Origin: Comamonas testosteroni TK102
Lineage (GTDB): Bacteria > Pseudomonadota > Gammaproteobacteria > Burkholderiales > Burkholderiaceae_C
Reading direction: 5' to 3'
NCBI RefSeq assembly: GCF_000739375.1
Contig: NZ_CP006704.1
Coordinates: 1,612,001-1,676,000 of the forward strand
DNA length: 64,000 bases
Each line of letters starts with the position of its first letter. Within the stretch, counting starts at the first letter, position 1. Below are positions 1 to 8,001 of this stretch, in pieces. The notes below the pieces were generated by a model. That model was given only the letters and a program-made list of their open reading frames with translations. It made no database searches and was not told the DNA's origin. Both the position numbers and the translations under genes were made by a program.

Positions 1-836
1 GCACACTGGACGACGGCCATGACTGCGGAGACCCGTTCAAGCTCGGCCTGGGCGAAGTCGTGCAGGAAGACCGTGCCGAAAGACAGCACTGCGAATTGTG
101 GCGCGCACAGCATGCCGATGCCGGCCACGGAGCGCCAGGCGCGAGCATCGCGCAATGGGCTGGGGCTGGGGCCGGTGGCGAGCTGGCGCTGTGCATGCAG
201 CGCAGCATGCGGCGGCTCGTGCACCCATGCGGCGGCGAGCAGTGCGGAGAGCAGGCAGATGCTCGCCAGCACGGCGAACACGGCAACAAAGCCGCCATGC
301 AAGGCCAGCGCAGGCAGCAGCAGCGCACCGATGGCGCCGCCGAGCGGCACTGCAGTCTGGCGTATGCTCATCGCCAGGCCTCGCTCGCCATCCGCAAACC
401 AGGTCATCACGGCCCGCCCACTCGCGCCGTTGAGGCTGCCTCCCAGCAGGCCGACCAGCACCAGACCGCCCGCCAGCCATTGCAGACCGGGCACCTGCCC
501 AGCCTCAGGCGTTGCCCAGACGGCCATCGCAGCCAGTGCGAGTGCCGTGCCGATCAGACCGGTGAGCAGCACGGGGCGATCCCCCCAGCGATCGGTAAGC
601 AAACCCCAGGGCAGCTCGCTCAATGCGATGCCCAGGCCCATGAGGCCCAGCATCAGGCCGAGTGTGCTGGTATCGAGCTGGTATGAGGAGCGCATCATCA
701 CCGCCGTCATCGGAATTCCGCTGAAGGCGGTCGAAAAAGCGGCATTGGCGAGAACGCCTGCGGCCAATACCTTCCAGCGATGGCTTGGAGGGGTGACGGG
801 CAGCTCAGGCAGCGAGAGGCAGTCGGAAGAGTTCAT
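1..836 (-). CDS. MFS transporter (3' end beyond the window)
   Basis: Reading the minus strand from an ATG at 836 gives about 278 continuous codons that run off the left edge. The N-terminus is a short cytoplasmic leader followed by alternating hydrophobic helices. The loop LTDRWGDRP after helix 2 is the classic MFS A-like motif (DRxGxRP). The segments GRAVMTWF and RQTAVPLGGAIGALLLP also fit a 12-helix MFS permease. It is divergent from the LysR gene starting at 909, with 72 bp between, a common arrangement in which the regulator controls the transporter. The substrate cannot be told. The C-terminal third lies outside the window. Confidence 0.8.
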   Translation of the reverse strand, partial: MNSSDCLSLPELPVTPPSHRWKVLAAGVLANAAFSTAFSGIPMTAVMMRSSYQLDTSTLGLMLGLMGLGIALSELPWGLLTDRWGDRPVLLTGLIGTALALAAMAVWATPEAGQVPGLQWLAGGLVLVGLLGGSLNGASGRAVMTWFADGERGLAMSIRQTAVPLGGAIGALLLPALALHGGFVAVFAVLASICLLSALLAAAWVHEPPHAALHAQRQLATGPSPSPLRDARAWRSVAGIGMLCAPQFAVLSFGTVFLHDFAQAELERVSAVMAVVQC

Positions 837-908
837 GCCGCGCAGTGTGCTGGCGCCCAATCATTTTGAAAATCAAATAATATTTAACCAACCATCCTGA
901 TTTTTGGG

Positions 909-1928
909 ATGATTGAAAGGACTTGTGTGTCTCGTGTGCTCTACGACCTGGATGTGCTGCGCAGTTTTTCGACAGGGGTCGCGCTTGGCAGCTTCGCGCG
1001 TGCCGCGGACAAGCTGGGGCGCTCGACTTCGGCGATCAGTGCCCAGTTGAAGAAGCTGGAGGCCCAATGCGGCACGCCGCTGCTGCGCAAGGCCGGGCGT
1101 GGTCTCGAGCTCACAGAAGCCGGTGAGACCCTGCTGGCCTATGCGCACCGCCTGCTGGACCTCAATGACGAGGCCGTGGCGGCGGTCAGCGGCAGCCAGC
1201 TGCGAGGACTGGTCCGACTCGGACTTCAGGAGGACCTCGGCGAAGCACTGTTGCCGGCCGTACTGGGCCGCTTTGCCAGGGCGCATCCCCAGGTGCGCAT
1301 CGAGGCCTGCGTGGCGCGCAGCGACGAGTTGCGTGCACGCTTTGCTCAGGGACAGCTGGACCTGGCAATGCTCTGGAATGTCGGCGCGGATCTGTCTGGC
1401 ATCCATGCCGAAACCGTGATGCGTCTGCCCCTGCATTGGATAGGGCCTTCCGCGCCCGAGGTGCTGGACAGCCTTGGCTGCTTGCAGCCGGATCAAGAGG
1501 GCAAGCTGAAAACACTGGCTCTGGTGATGCTGGAAGAGCCTTGCCCGCTGCGCGAGCTGGTCACAGCCGTGCTGGAGCGAGCCGGGATTGCCTGGCGGCA
1601 CGTCTTCAGCAGTGCCAGTCTCGGACCGATCTGGGCTGCGACCTCAGCGGGCCTGGGGCTGTCGGTGCGCACTCCCTTCGGCCTGCCGCCGCATGTGCGC
1701 AGCTACGCGCCAGAGGAAATCGGCCTGCCGCATCTGCCCACCATGGACCTGGTGCTTGGGCGTTCCCACTCTCTTTTGGAGCCAGCCGCAGAGCGCTTGG
1801 CTGCTTTGCTGGTCGAGGCCGTACGTGCGCACACAATCTTTCCGGCCACTGAGGCTGTGCCATCGCCCTTCAACGAGCTGAGACCCAAACCTAGCCTCCC
1901 TGATCCAGCGGCGGTCCAACCCGGTTGA
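909..1928 (+). CDS. LysR-family transcriptional regulator
   Basis: Up to 339 aa. The N-terminal winged helix-turn-helix is clear: LDVLRSFSTGVALGSFARAA, then STSAISAQLKKLE and a wing ending in LTEAGETLL. The remainder is a LysR substrate-binding domain of normal length. The ATG at 909 is in frame, but an AAAGGA sits 6 nt before an in-frame GTG at 927, which may be the true start. It is divergent from the MFS gene at 836 and probably regulates it. It carries no recognisable link to steroid metabolism. The C-terminus is rich in Pro and poorly conserved in appearance. Confidence 0.85.
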   Translation: MIERTCVSRVLYDLDVLRSFSTGVALGSFARAADKLGRSTSAISAQLKKLEAQCGTPLLRKAGRGLELTEAGETLLAYAHRLLDLNDEAVAAVSGSQLRGLVRLGLQEDLGEALLPAVLGRFARAHPQVRIEACVARSDELRARFAQGQLDLAMLWNVGADLSGIHAETVMRLPLHWIGPSAPEVLDSLGCLQPDQEGKLKTLALVMLEEPCPLRELVTAVLERAGIAWRHVFSSASLGPIWAATSAGLGLSVRTPFGLPPHVRSYAPEEIGLPHLPTMDLVLGRSHSLLEPAAERLAALLVEAVRAHTIFPATEAVPSPFNELRPKPSLPDPAAVQPG

Positions 1929-2095
1929 CAATGAGTTCGCAGTATCCGGTGCGTCGTGCTCGATCCTCTGGGAGACCACCCCGACCCGGCCCCTTGACGA
2001 CGATTCATCGTGCCTTCAGGCAAAATCCAGATGATCGGGGCAAGCCCGGCGTCAGGTCTGCCGGGAAGCCCATCTTGAAGAAGGGAACAGCATCA

Positions 2096-2536
2096 ATGGC
2101 ACTGACGAAGAAGGGCGAGTTCTGGTACGGGACGACATCCGGCGACACCCAAGCCGAGCTGCGCAGCTACAGCGTTGCAAATCGCCATGAGGCCGTCCGG
2201 TTTGCCTCGTCCAAATGCAATTGCGGGTGCCGGACCTTTGCGCTGCAGACCGATGAAGAAGCCGGCGTGGCAATCCGCACCTGCACCGACTGCGGGCAGA
2301 AACACCTGATGGGCGACAGCGCGGACTACGTTGAAGAGGCCACCCCCGAGGCTCACGAGTGCGTGTGCGAGAACGAGGTGTTCGAACTGATGTCCGGCGT
2401 CTCCGTGTACGAGGGCACACATGACGTGCGCTGGTACTACATCGCTTGCCACTGCGTGGAGTGCAATCTGGTTGGGGTCTTCGCAGACTGGAAGTGTGAA
2501 GCGGGTGATGCGGCGGCCTTCCTCGCCAAGGTATGA
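2096..2536 (+). CDS. Cysteine-rich hypothetical protein
   Basis: 146 aa. I chose ATG 2096 (MALTKKGEF) over upstream in-frame codons because a purine-rich AAGAAGGGA lies about 8 nt before it and the upstream extension is low-complexity Arg/Pro. It contains paired cysteines: CNCGC near residue 41, CTDCGQ near 63, CVCE near 86 and CHCVEC near 121. These suggest one or two zinc-ribbon-like knuckles. I do not recognise the family. It lies downstream of the LysR gene and upstream of an HD-domain gene on the same strand, with long gaps, so an operon is unlikely. Confidence 0.6.
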   Translation: MALTKKGEFWYGTTSGDTQAELRSYSVANRHEAVRFASSKCNCGCRTFALQTDEEAGVAIRTCTDCGQKHLMGDSADYVEEATPEAHECVCENEVFELMSGVSVYEGTHDVRWYYIACHCVECNLVGVFADWKCEAGDAAAFLAKV

Positions 2537-2813
2537 GTACGCGTCCCCCGCAGAAGATCCTGCTCGCAGGCTCGAGCGGCCGAGGAGTGTCATGAGGTGG
2601 TTGGTGGACTTGGCTGTATCAATGACGACAATCGCCAGAAGCCGGCCATCAGCATCTGCCGCTTGAAACCAGATTCAGTTGCGTTTGGCTTTAGCTCTTT
2701 GCAAGTTAAATGCCAGGTAGCACGCCCACAGCCTTGCTTGAACGTCTCTGGCGGTTCAGCCGAGCTTTCGGTATGCAACGACCTGGGTGATGAGACGCTT
2801 TATAGAATCGGGC

Positions 2814-3395
2814 ATGAATATCGACGACATCAAGGGCCGTCTAGCCTTTCTCCAGGAGGCTGAAAAGCTCAAGAGCGTGCTCCGAAGCTCTCACACCTCG
2901 ACGGGCAGGGCGGAAAGCACCGCCGAACATACATGGAGCCTGTGCCTGATGGCTATGACCTTCGCGGACGAGCTTGCCGGCATGGACATGCTTAAGATCC
3001 TCAAAATGTGCATCGTTCATGATTTGGGAGAGGCCATTCACGGGGACATTCCAGCCATCGAGAAAAACCAGCATCCTGACAAGAGCGCGCAGGAAAAGAC
3101 CGACCTTCTGCATCTGACCCGCTCTCTCGACGAGGCCCAGCGGGCCGACATCCTAGCACTGTGGCAGGAGTATGAGGACGCAGCCTCACCCGAAGCAAAA
3201 GCTGTCAAAGCACTGGACAAGCTTGAAACAATCCTTCAGCACAACCAGGGGATCAATCCGCCTGATTTCGACTACGAGTTCAATCTGAGCTACGGTCAGA
3301 AACACACAAGCGCCGATCCTCTGTTCGCATTGATGCGCAGCATCATTGATGACGCCACACGCCAGAGATTGGCCGAAAAAGCCAGTTCGCAGTGA
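2814..3395 (+). CDS. HD-domain phosphohydrolase (YfbR/HDDC2-type 5'-nucleotidase)
   Basis: 193 aa from ATG 2814 (MNIDDIKGRL). HD-domain metal ligands are visible: the His of TAEHTW (about residue 39), the HD pair of CIVHDLGEAIHGDIP (about 66-67), and a distal Asp in KALDKLE. Length and order match the YfbR/HDDC2 family, which dephosphorylates deoxynucleoside 5'-monophosphates in the cytosol. Substrate is inferred from the family only. An earlier in-frame ATG at 2787 adds nine residues but has no better ribosome site. Followed by a 520-bp gene-free stretch. Confidence 0.75.
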   Translation: MNIDDIKGRLAFLQEAEKLKSVLRSSHTSTGRAESTAEHTWSLCLMAMTFADELAGMDMLKILKMCIVHDLGEAIHGDIPAIEKNQHPDKSAQEKTDLLHLTRSLDEAQRADILALWQEYEDAASPEAKAVKALDKLETILQHNQGINPPDFDYEFNLSYGQKHTSADPLFALMRSIIDDATRQRLAEKASSQ

Positions 3396-3916
3396 CTGCA
3401 ATGGGTCGTTTTTCCCCTTTCCAGTCGCTGTAAGCGTTCAGCCGCTACAACGATGGCGCTAGCCATCGTCGCGGTGGTGCGAGTTAACGGCAGCCTCGAC
3501 GCCGGGTCGCACCAACGTTGGCAGCTTACGATCCAAGAGCTTGCGATAAAGCCTCAGCGAGGGGTGCCGTTGCTCTGCCTATGACGGCAGCCATCCGGTT
3601 TGCGCAGCCGGTTGGTATCGGCGTCCCGGCGCTGACGTCGTTGTGCTGGCCTGCCCGCAGGCCTGTCTTTGTTGCGGGTTATCCCATCTCTCTTGAGCCG
3701 TTCTGGCAGTCCGCTTGCTTGCGGCATCGGCCGCAGGCAGACCGGCGGTCGCATGCAGGCGTGCCGCCGGCCGGTGCTGCCAGGGCCTGGCTCTGTTGCG
3801 GAAAACACAGGCAGAATGGGGAGCGCGCAGGCCAGTGCACGGTGTTGTCTCGCAAGAGCGCACCCGCTTGCCTGCATCGAAGAAATGTGACCGTCTCGCT
3901 CAAATACAGCAACGAC
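3396..3916 (+). other. Gene-free stretch with two inverted repeats
   Basis: No convincing coding sequence. An in-frame extension of the downstream GGDEF gene exists but reads as Arg/Cys-rich noise. The left part holds two adjacent hairpins (annotated separately). The rest shows no recognisable promoter, RNA gene or mobile-element end. Confidence 0.4.
3450..3517. repeat. Pair of adjacent inverted repeats
   Basis: First hairpin: ACGATGGC (3450-3457), loop GCTA, GCCATCGT (3462-3469), a perfect 8-bp stem. Second: CGGTGGTGCGA (about 3472-3482) pairs with TCGCACCAACG (3507-3517), 10 of 11 positions matching. No U-tract follows, so it is not a simple terminator. It lies 55 bp after the HD-domain gene. 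Function unknown. Confidence 0.5.
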
Positions 3917-5431
3917 ATGAAACTATTTCGCAAGCCTGCTTTTGATCACAGCAACGTCGTTTCCCGTGCTCCCTTTGCAATGCTGCTGGTAGGGGGGATC
4001 ATTGCGCTTTCGATGACGGCCATCTGCACCTTTGTTCTCTACCAGAGTCGGCTGGATGCCATGGCGCATGCGATAGAGACATCGCGCAATGTGGCGCTTC
4101 TTGCCGAAAACGACGTGGTGCGGAACTTCGAACTCTATGCGCTGTCGCTGCAGGCCGTGGTCGATGGGCTGAACGACTCCGAAGTCATGGGCGCCTCCCC
4201 GCATGTGCGCAACGCAGCCTTGTTCGACAAGGCCGCGACGGCCTCCTATCTGGGCTCCATCCTGGTGCTCGATGTGCAGGGGCGAGTGGTCCTGAATGCG
4301 GGCTCGGAAAATCCGCTGAGCGGGCATTACCTGGAGCATGATTTCTTCAAGGTGCATCAGGAAAGCCCCAACGTCGGTCTCTATGTGGGAGACCCTTATT
4401 CATCGACGCTGCATGGCGGCTCGCTGAGCATTCCGCTGAGCCGCCGTGTCTCCCATGCGGACGGCTCGTTCGCGGGCATTGTGCTGATCGATGTCCAGCT
4501 CGAGTATTTTCAGAAGCTGTTCTCCGCGCTTTCGCTGGGCAAGCATGGATCGCTGGCCCTGATCAGAAAGGATGGCGCCATGATGATGCGCCAGCCTTTC
4601 GATGCCAAGGTCATCGGGCGCAATATCCGCAATGCCAGCACCTTCAAGCAGTTCATGCAGGCGCCCGAAGGCAGCTTCTCGGACACCTCCTACCTGGATG
4701 GCGCGCAGCGCGCGTACTACTTCAAGAATCTTCCGAGCTTGCCATTCATCATCATGGTGGCGAAAGCGCATTCCGATATCTACGCAGTCTGGCGCCAGCG
4801 CGCCTTGCTGATTGCCTCCGTCATGGGAACGCTCACCATGGCTTTCATCGGTCTGTCCTTTGCGTTCGGAGTGCAGCTCAAGCGCCGCATGCGCGCAGAG
4901 TCCGAACTGGCGCTGCTGGCGCGTACCGATGGACTGACCGGCCTGAACAATCGCCGCAAGCTCGACGAGATCATCGAGCACGAGTGGCACAGGGCCAAAA
5001 GAAGTCACAGCGCCTTCTCGCTACTGTTCGTGGATATCGACTGGTTCAAGGCCTACAACGACACCTACGGACATCAGGCCGGGGATATGGTTCTGGCGAC
5101 CGTGGCCAGATGCATTGCCAACAATATCCGGCGCCCCGAGGACAGTGCGGCTCGCTATGGGGGTGAGGAATTCATCGTGGTGCTGCCGGACACGACCCTG
5201 GATGGAGGCGCGCTGATTGCCGAGAACATCCGGGAGGCAGTCTCCGAGCTTGCGATTGCGCACACCGGAAGCGAATTCGGCTGCATCACGGTCAGCATCG
5301 GTTGCGCGGCCTGGGTGCCGGGCAAGGATCTGGACGTGCAGGAGGTCCTGCGTTCGGCCGACAAGGCGCTGTACGGCGCCAAGATGACCGGGCGCAACAA
5401 GGTCGTTCTATCCAGCTCGTCTGCGGCATAG
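3917..5431 (+). CDS. Membrane-anchored diguanylate cyclase (sensor + GGDEF)
   Basis: 504 aa from ATG 3917 (MKLFRKPAF). Domain order: membrane helix about residues 17-43, a periplasmic sensor region of about 240 residues that looks like a double Cache fold, a second helix about 293-316 (LLIASVMGTLTMAFIGLSFA), then a GGDEF domain. The active site reads GGEEF. An allosteric inhibitory site RPED sits five residues before it, so product inhibition by c-di-GMP is likely. It would make c-di-GMP from two GTP in response to an external ligand. It stands alone, with no neighbouring EAL or PilZ gene, so the output is unknown. The start is chosen because it directly precedes the first membrane helix; no strong ribosome site is visible. 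Confidence 0.85.
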   Translation: MKLFRKPAFDHSNVVSRAPFAMLLVGGIIALSMTAICTFVLYQSRLDAMAHAIETSRNVALLAENDVVRNFELYALSLQAVVDGLNDSEVMGASPHVRNAALFDKAATASYLGSILVLDVQGRVVLNAGSENPLSGHYLEHDFFKVHQESPNVGLYVGDPYSSTLHGGSLSIPLSRRVSHADGSFAGIVLIDVQLEYFQKLFSALSLGKHGSLALIRKDGAMMMRQPFDAKVIGRNIRNASTFKQFMQAPEGSFSDTSYLDGAQRAYYFKNLPSLPFIIMVAKAHSDIYAVWRQRALLIASVMGTLTMAFIGLSFAFGVQLKRRMRAESELALLARTDGLTGLNNRRKLDEIIEHEWHRAKRSHSAFSLLFVDIDWFKAYNDTYGHQAGDMVLATVARCIANNIRRPEDSAARYGGEEFIVVLPDTTLDGGALIAENIREAVSELAIAHTGSEFGCITVSIGCAAWVPGKDLDVQEVLRSADKALYGAKMTGRNKVVLSSSSAA

Positions 5432-5510
5432 CGCCACAGCCGCTCTGGTGACTTGGGGCTTGGCCTGCATGGCAGCGTCTACCCCGGCAAAGCAGGTTGC
5501 CTTAATAGTG

Positions 5511-5590
5511 ATAGCTGCTATCGCTTGATATACATTGATTTCAATACGAAAAATACCTGAAATCTATTCATATAAAGCGATGGTAGCTAT
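5511..5590. repeat. AT-rich intergenic hairpin, copy A
   Basis: Imperfect 80-bp palindrome. The outer arms are ATAGCTGCTATCGCTT and AAGCGATGGTAGCTAT (14 of 16 pair). The inner arms contain GATTTCA and TGAAATC. It is far more AT-rich than the flanking genes. Related hairpins with the same outline lie at 25110-25192 and 41891-41971. It sits between converging genes (GGDEF and the racemase), where it could act as a terminator. Confidence 0.6.
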
Positions 5591-5650
5591 ATTTTAAGTA
5601 GCTTTCATCCAGCGCACCGCTGGTCGCCTCGCCGATTGCCCGATGGTTGC

Positions 5651-6835
5651 TCAGGCACAGGCCTTGCTCTCGCGCAGCGCCGCTATATCGCTCTGGGTAT
5701 AGCCCAGGGCGGCGAGCACGGCATCGGTGTCCTGGCCGATCCTGCTGCCCGGCGTGGGCCGACGCGCCGGGGTGCGCGAAAAGCGTGGCGCGGGTGCCGG
5801 CTGGCGCTGGCTGCTGCCTTCCACTTCCAGATCGACAAACAGCTGGCGCTGGGTGTTGTGCGGATGAGAAGGGGCTTCGGCCAGGCTTAGCACCGGGGCA
5901 AAGCAGATATCGCTGCCTTCGAGTTCCGCGCACCACTGTGCCTGGGTCTTGCCGCGTACCATCCCGGCCACGCGGGCCTTGAGTTCGGGCCAGTCCGCGC
6001 TCTGATACTGGCGCCTGGGGTCCACATCGGGCAGCCCCAGCTTCTGCAACTGCAAGGCATAGAACTGCGGCTCGATGGCGCCGAGGGTGATGTATCTGCC
6101 ATCGGCGCACTCGAAGGCCTCGTAGAAGGGTGAGGTGTTGAGAAAGTGGTTCTGCGCGGGGTCGTCCTTCCAGTAGCCCATGGCGCCGCGCATCTGGTGC
6201 ATCAGGCCGCTCATGGCCGCCACGCCGTCGATCATGGCGGCGTCCACCACCTGACCCCTGCCGGATTGGCGTGCCTCATGCATGGCGCACATGAGGCCGA
6301 ACAGCAGAAACATGGCGCCACCCGCCATATCGCCCACGATGGTCGGCGGCAGCACGGGCGCCTGGCCGGGGCGCATGGAGGTGGACATCACGCCCGTCAG
6401 CGCCACATAGTTGATGTCATGGCCTGCGGCCTGGGACAGGGGGCCGGTCTGGCCCCAGCCGGTGACGCGGCCAAAGACCAGGCGGGGGGCGCGGCGTGCG
6501 ACCTCCTCGGGGCTGAAGCCCAGACGCTCCATCACGCCGGGCCTGAAGCCTTCGATGAGCGCGTCGGCAGACTCGATCAGCTTCCAGGCGGCAGCGCGTC
6601 CGGCCTCGGACTTGAGGTCCAGCGCGATGGACTTCTTGCCCCGGTTCTGCGCCATGCGCGGGTAGCGGGATGCCGCCGCATGGTCGGCGCTGCGCTCGAT
6701 GAGAATGAGCTCGGCCCCCATGTCGGCCAGCATCATGCCGGCAAAAGGGGCCGGGCCTATGCCTGCAAATTCGAGGACGCGCATTCCGGACAAGGGGCCA
6801 GCGTTCTGGCCCTGGGACGGTTTTTCTGTGCTCAA
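5651..6835 (-). CDS. CaiB/BaiF family CoA-transferase / alpha-methylacyl-CoA racemase
   Basis: 394 aa from a TTG at 6835. This TTG has AGGAGA six nt upstream, while the longer in-frame extension reads into the divergent promoter. The start of the fold, MRVLEFAGIGPAPFAGMMLA, and the catalytic residues of the racemase branch are present: His in GHDINY and Asp in VGDMAGGAMF. In bile-acid and sterol degradation, alpha-methylacyl-CoA racemases epimerise 2-methyl-branched acyl-CoA side chains so that acyl-CoA dehydrogenase can act. That role is likely here given the surrounding beta-oxidation genes. A formyl/succinyl CoA-transferase activity cannot be excluded. It is divergent from the SDR at 6969, with the putative dyad site at 6892-6911 between them. 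Confidence 0.8.
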   Translation of the reverse strand: MSTEKPSQGQNAGPLSGMRVLEFAGIGPAPFAGMMLADMGAELILIERSADHAAASRYPRMAQNRGKKSIALDLKSEAGRAAAWKLIESADALIEGFRPGVMERLGFSPEEVARRAPRLVFGRVTGWGQTGPLSQAAGHDINYVALTGVMSTSMRPGQAPVLPPTIVGDMAGGAMFLLFGLMCAMHEARQSGRGQVVDAAMIDGVAAMSGLMHQMRGAMGYWKDDPAQNHFLNTSPFYEAFECADGRYITLGAIEPQFYALQLQKLGLPDVDPRRQYQSADWPELKARVAGMVRGKTQAQWCAELEGSDICFAPVLSLAEAPSHPHNTQRQLFVDLEVEGSSQRQPAPAPRFSRTPARRPTPGSRIGQDTDAVLAALGYTQSDIAALRESKACA

Positions 6836-6891
6836 GTCGGTCTCCTGTGGTGTCTCTGACTTTTCTATCTTGTGGATCCCGCCGGTTTTGA

Positions 6892-6911
6892 CCCCGTCCA
6901 TTTGGAGTATG
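6892..6911. promoter_or_regulatory. Putative operator: CATCGTCC-N4-GGACGATG-type dyad (site a)
   Basis: CCCCGTCCATTTGGAGTATG matches the window consensus CATCGTCCGTTTGGACGATG at 15 of 20 positions, including the core GTCC-NTTT-GGA. It lies midway in the divergent gap, 57 nt before the SDR start and 56 nt before the racemase start. Confidence 0.4.
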
Positions 6912-6968
6912 TCCGGGGCGCAGGCCGGGCCAACACTGGGCATTCCATATAAAAAAGGAGTGCAAGAC

Positions 6969-7712
6969 ATGTTCAGGCTGGATGGCAAAGTGGCGCTGGT
7001 CAGTGGTGCCGGGCGCGGCATGGGGTTCGGCATCGCGCAGGCGCTGGCCGTGCAGGGCGCGCATGTGGTTGTGAACGACTTTCATCAGGAGCGCGCCCAG
7101 AATGCGGCAAGTCAGCTGCGTGAAGCGGGATGGAAGGCCTCGGCCCAGGCGGCGGACCTGACGGACCGCGCCGCCATCTTTTCCATGGTCGAGCGCATCC
7201 AGGCCGAGGTGGGCGCGGTCGATATCTTTGTGCACAACGCCGGCATTCCGGCCCAGGGCTGGGGCTACACGCCGTTTCTGCAGTCGCCCGAGTCCGAATG
7301 GAATGCCTGGCTGCAGCTCAATCTGCACGGACTGATGCATGCCTGTCAGGCACTGCTGCCCGCCATGCAGCAAAAGGGCTGGGGCCGCATCGTGGCCATC
7401 AACTCCGACGCGGCGCGCACGGCCACGGGCATGGGGCTGTGCGCCTACGGGGCTGCCAAGGCGGCGGCTATCGGCTTCATCCGCAATCTCTCGGGCGAGG
7501 TAGGCCCGCATGGCGTGACGGCCAACGCCTTGTCGCTGGGCACCATGAACAACTGGGAAGGCTCGGAGAAGATCGCCAGAAAAGGCACTTCCGTGGGCCG
7601 GGCCGGCTCGCCCCAGGATGTGGGTGCGGCCGTGAGCTATCTGGCATCGACCGAAGCGGAATGGGTCAACGGCCAGGTGCTGCCGGTCAACGGCGGTGGT
7701 CTGGTGGCCTGA
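6969..7712 (+). CDS. SDR-family oxidoreductase
   Basis: 247 aa from ATG 6969, preceded by AAAAAAGGAG. Classical short-chain dehydrogenase: cofactor loop SGAGRGMG (residues 12-19), HNAGIP in place of NNAG, the catalytic Ser in INSDAAR, and YGAAK as the Tyr/Lys pair. The C-terminal VNGGGLVA is typical. It should oxidise or reduce a hydroxyl/keto group with NAD(P)(H), probably either on the steroid nucleus or on a 3-hydroxyacyl-CoA side chain. The exact position is not inferable. It is divergent from the racemase gene and followed by a good terminator, so it is probably a single-gene transcript. Confidence 0.8.
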   Translation: MFRLDGKVALVSGAGRGMGFGIAQALAVQGAHVVVNDFHQERAQNAASQLREAGWKASAQAADLTDRAAIFSMVERIQAEVGAVDIFVHNAGIPAQGWGYTPFLQSPESEWNAWLQLNLHGLMHACQALLPAMQQKGWGRIVAINSDAARTATGMGLCAYGAAKAAAIGFIRNLSGEVGPHGVTANALSLGTMNNWEGSEKIARKGTSVGRAGSPQDVGAAVSYLASTEAEWVNGQVLPVNGGGLVA

Positions 7713-7732
7713 GCCCGACAGCCTTGCCCGCA

Positions 7733-7766
7733 GCCTTCCGGTGCTACAAGCTGGAAGGCCTTTTTT
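7733..7766 (+). terminator. Rho-independent terminator after the SDR
   Basis: GCCTTCC (7733-7739) pairs with GGAAGGC (7753-7759) and is followed by a run of six T. It ends the 6969-7712 transcript 20 bp after its stop codon. Confidence 0.65.
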
Positions 7767-8001
7767 GTCACTCATGAGACCGCGGGCTGTGGCAGCGAAG
7801 GCGGCAAGGCCTCCGGTGCGGGCGTCCTTGCGGTGCAAGCCGGCTTTCGCGCCCGGAGAGGCAAGCCATGTGCCACCAGGGGCGGTTGCGACCGGTTTTT
7901 CTCATAGTCTGCCCCTAGTCCGAATCAGGTAGGTTGGGGAAAAAGCCGTATGGCAATCTGAAAAAGAACTCGATAACAACCTGGTGATGTGAGGAAAGCA
8001 G

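Noticed and set aside
2590..2863. Short open frames on both strands between the Cys-rich and HD-domain genes
   Set aside because: They overlap each other and the HD gene start, with no ribosome site or recognisable domain.
3450..3517. Integron attC site
   Set aside because: The GTTAAC and CACCAAC strings resemble core sites, but the spacing and R/L box order of attC are absent and there is no integrase.
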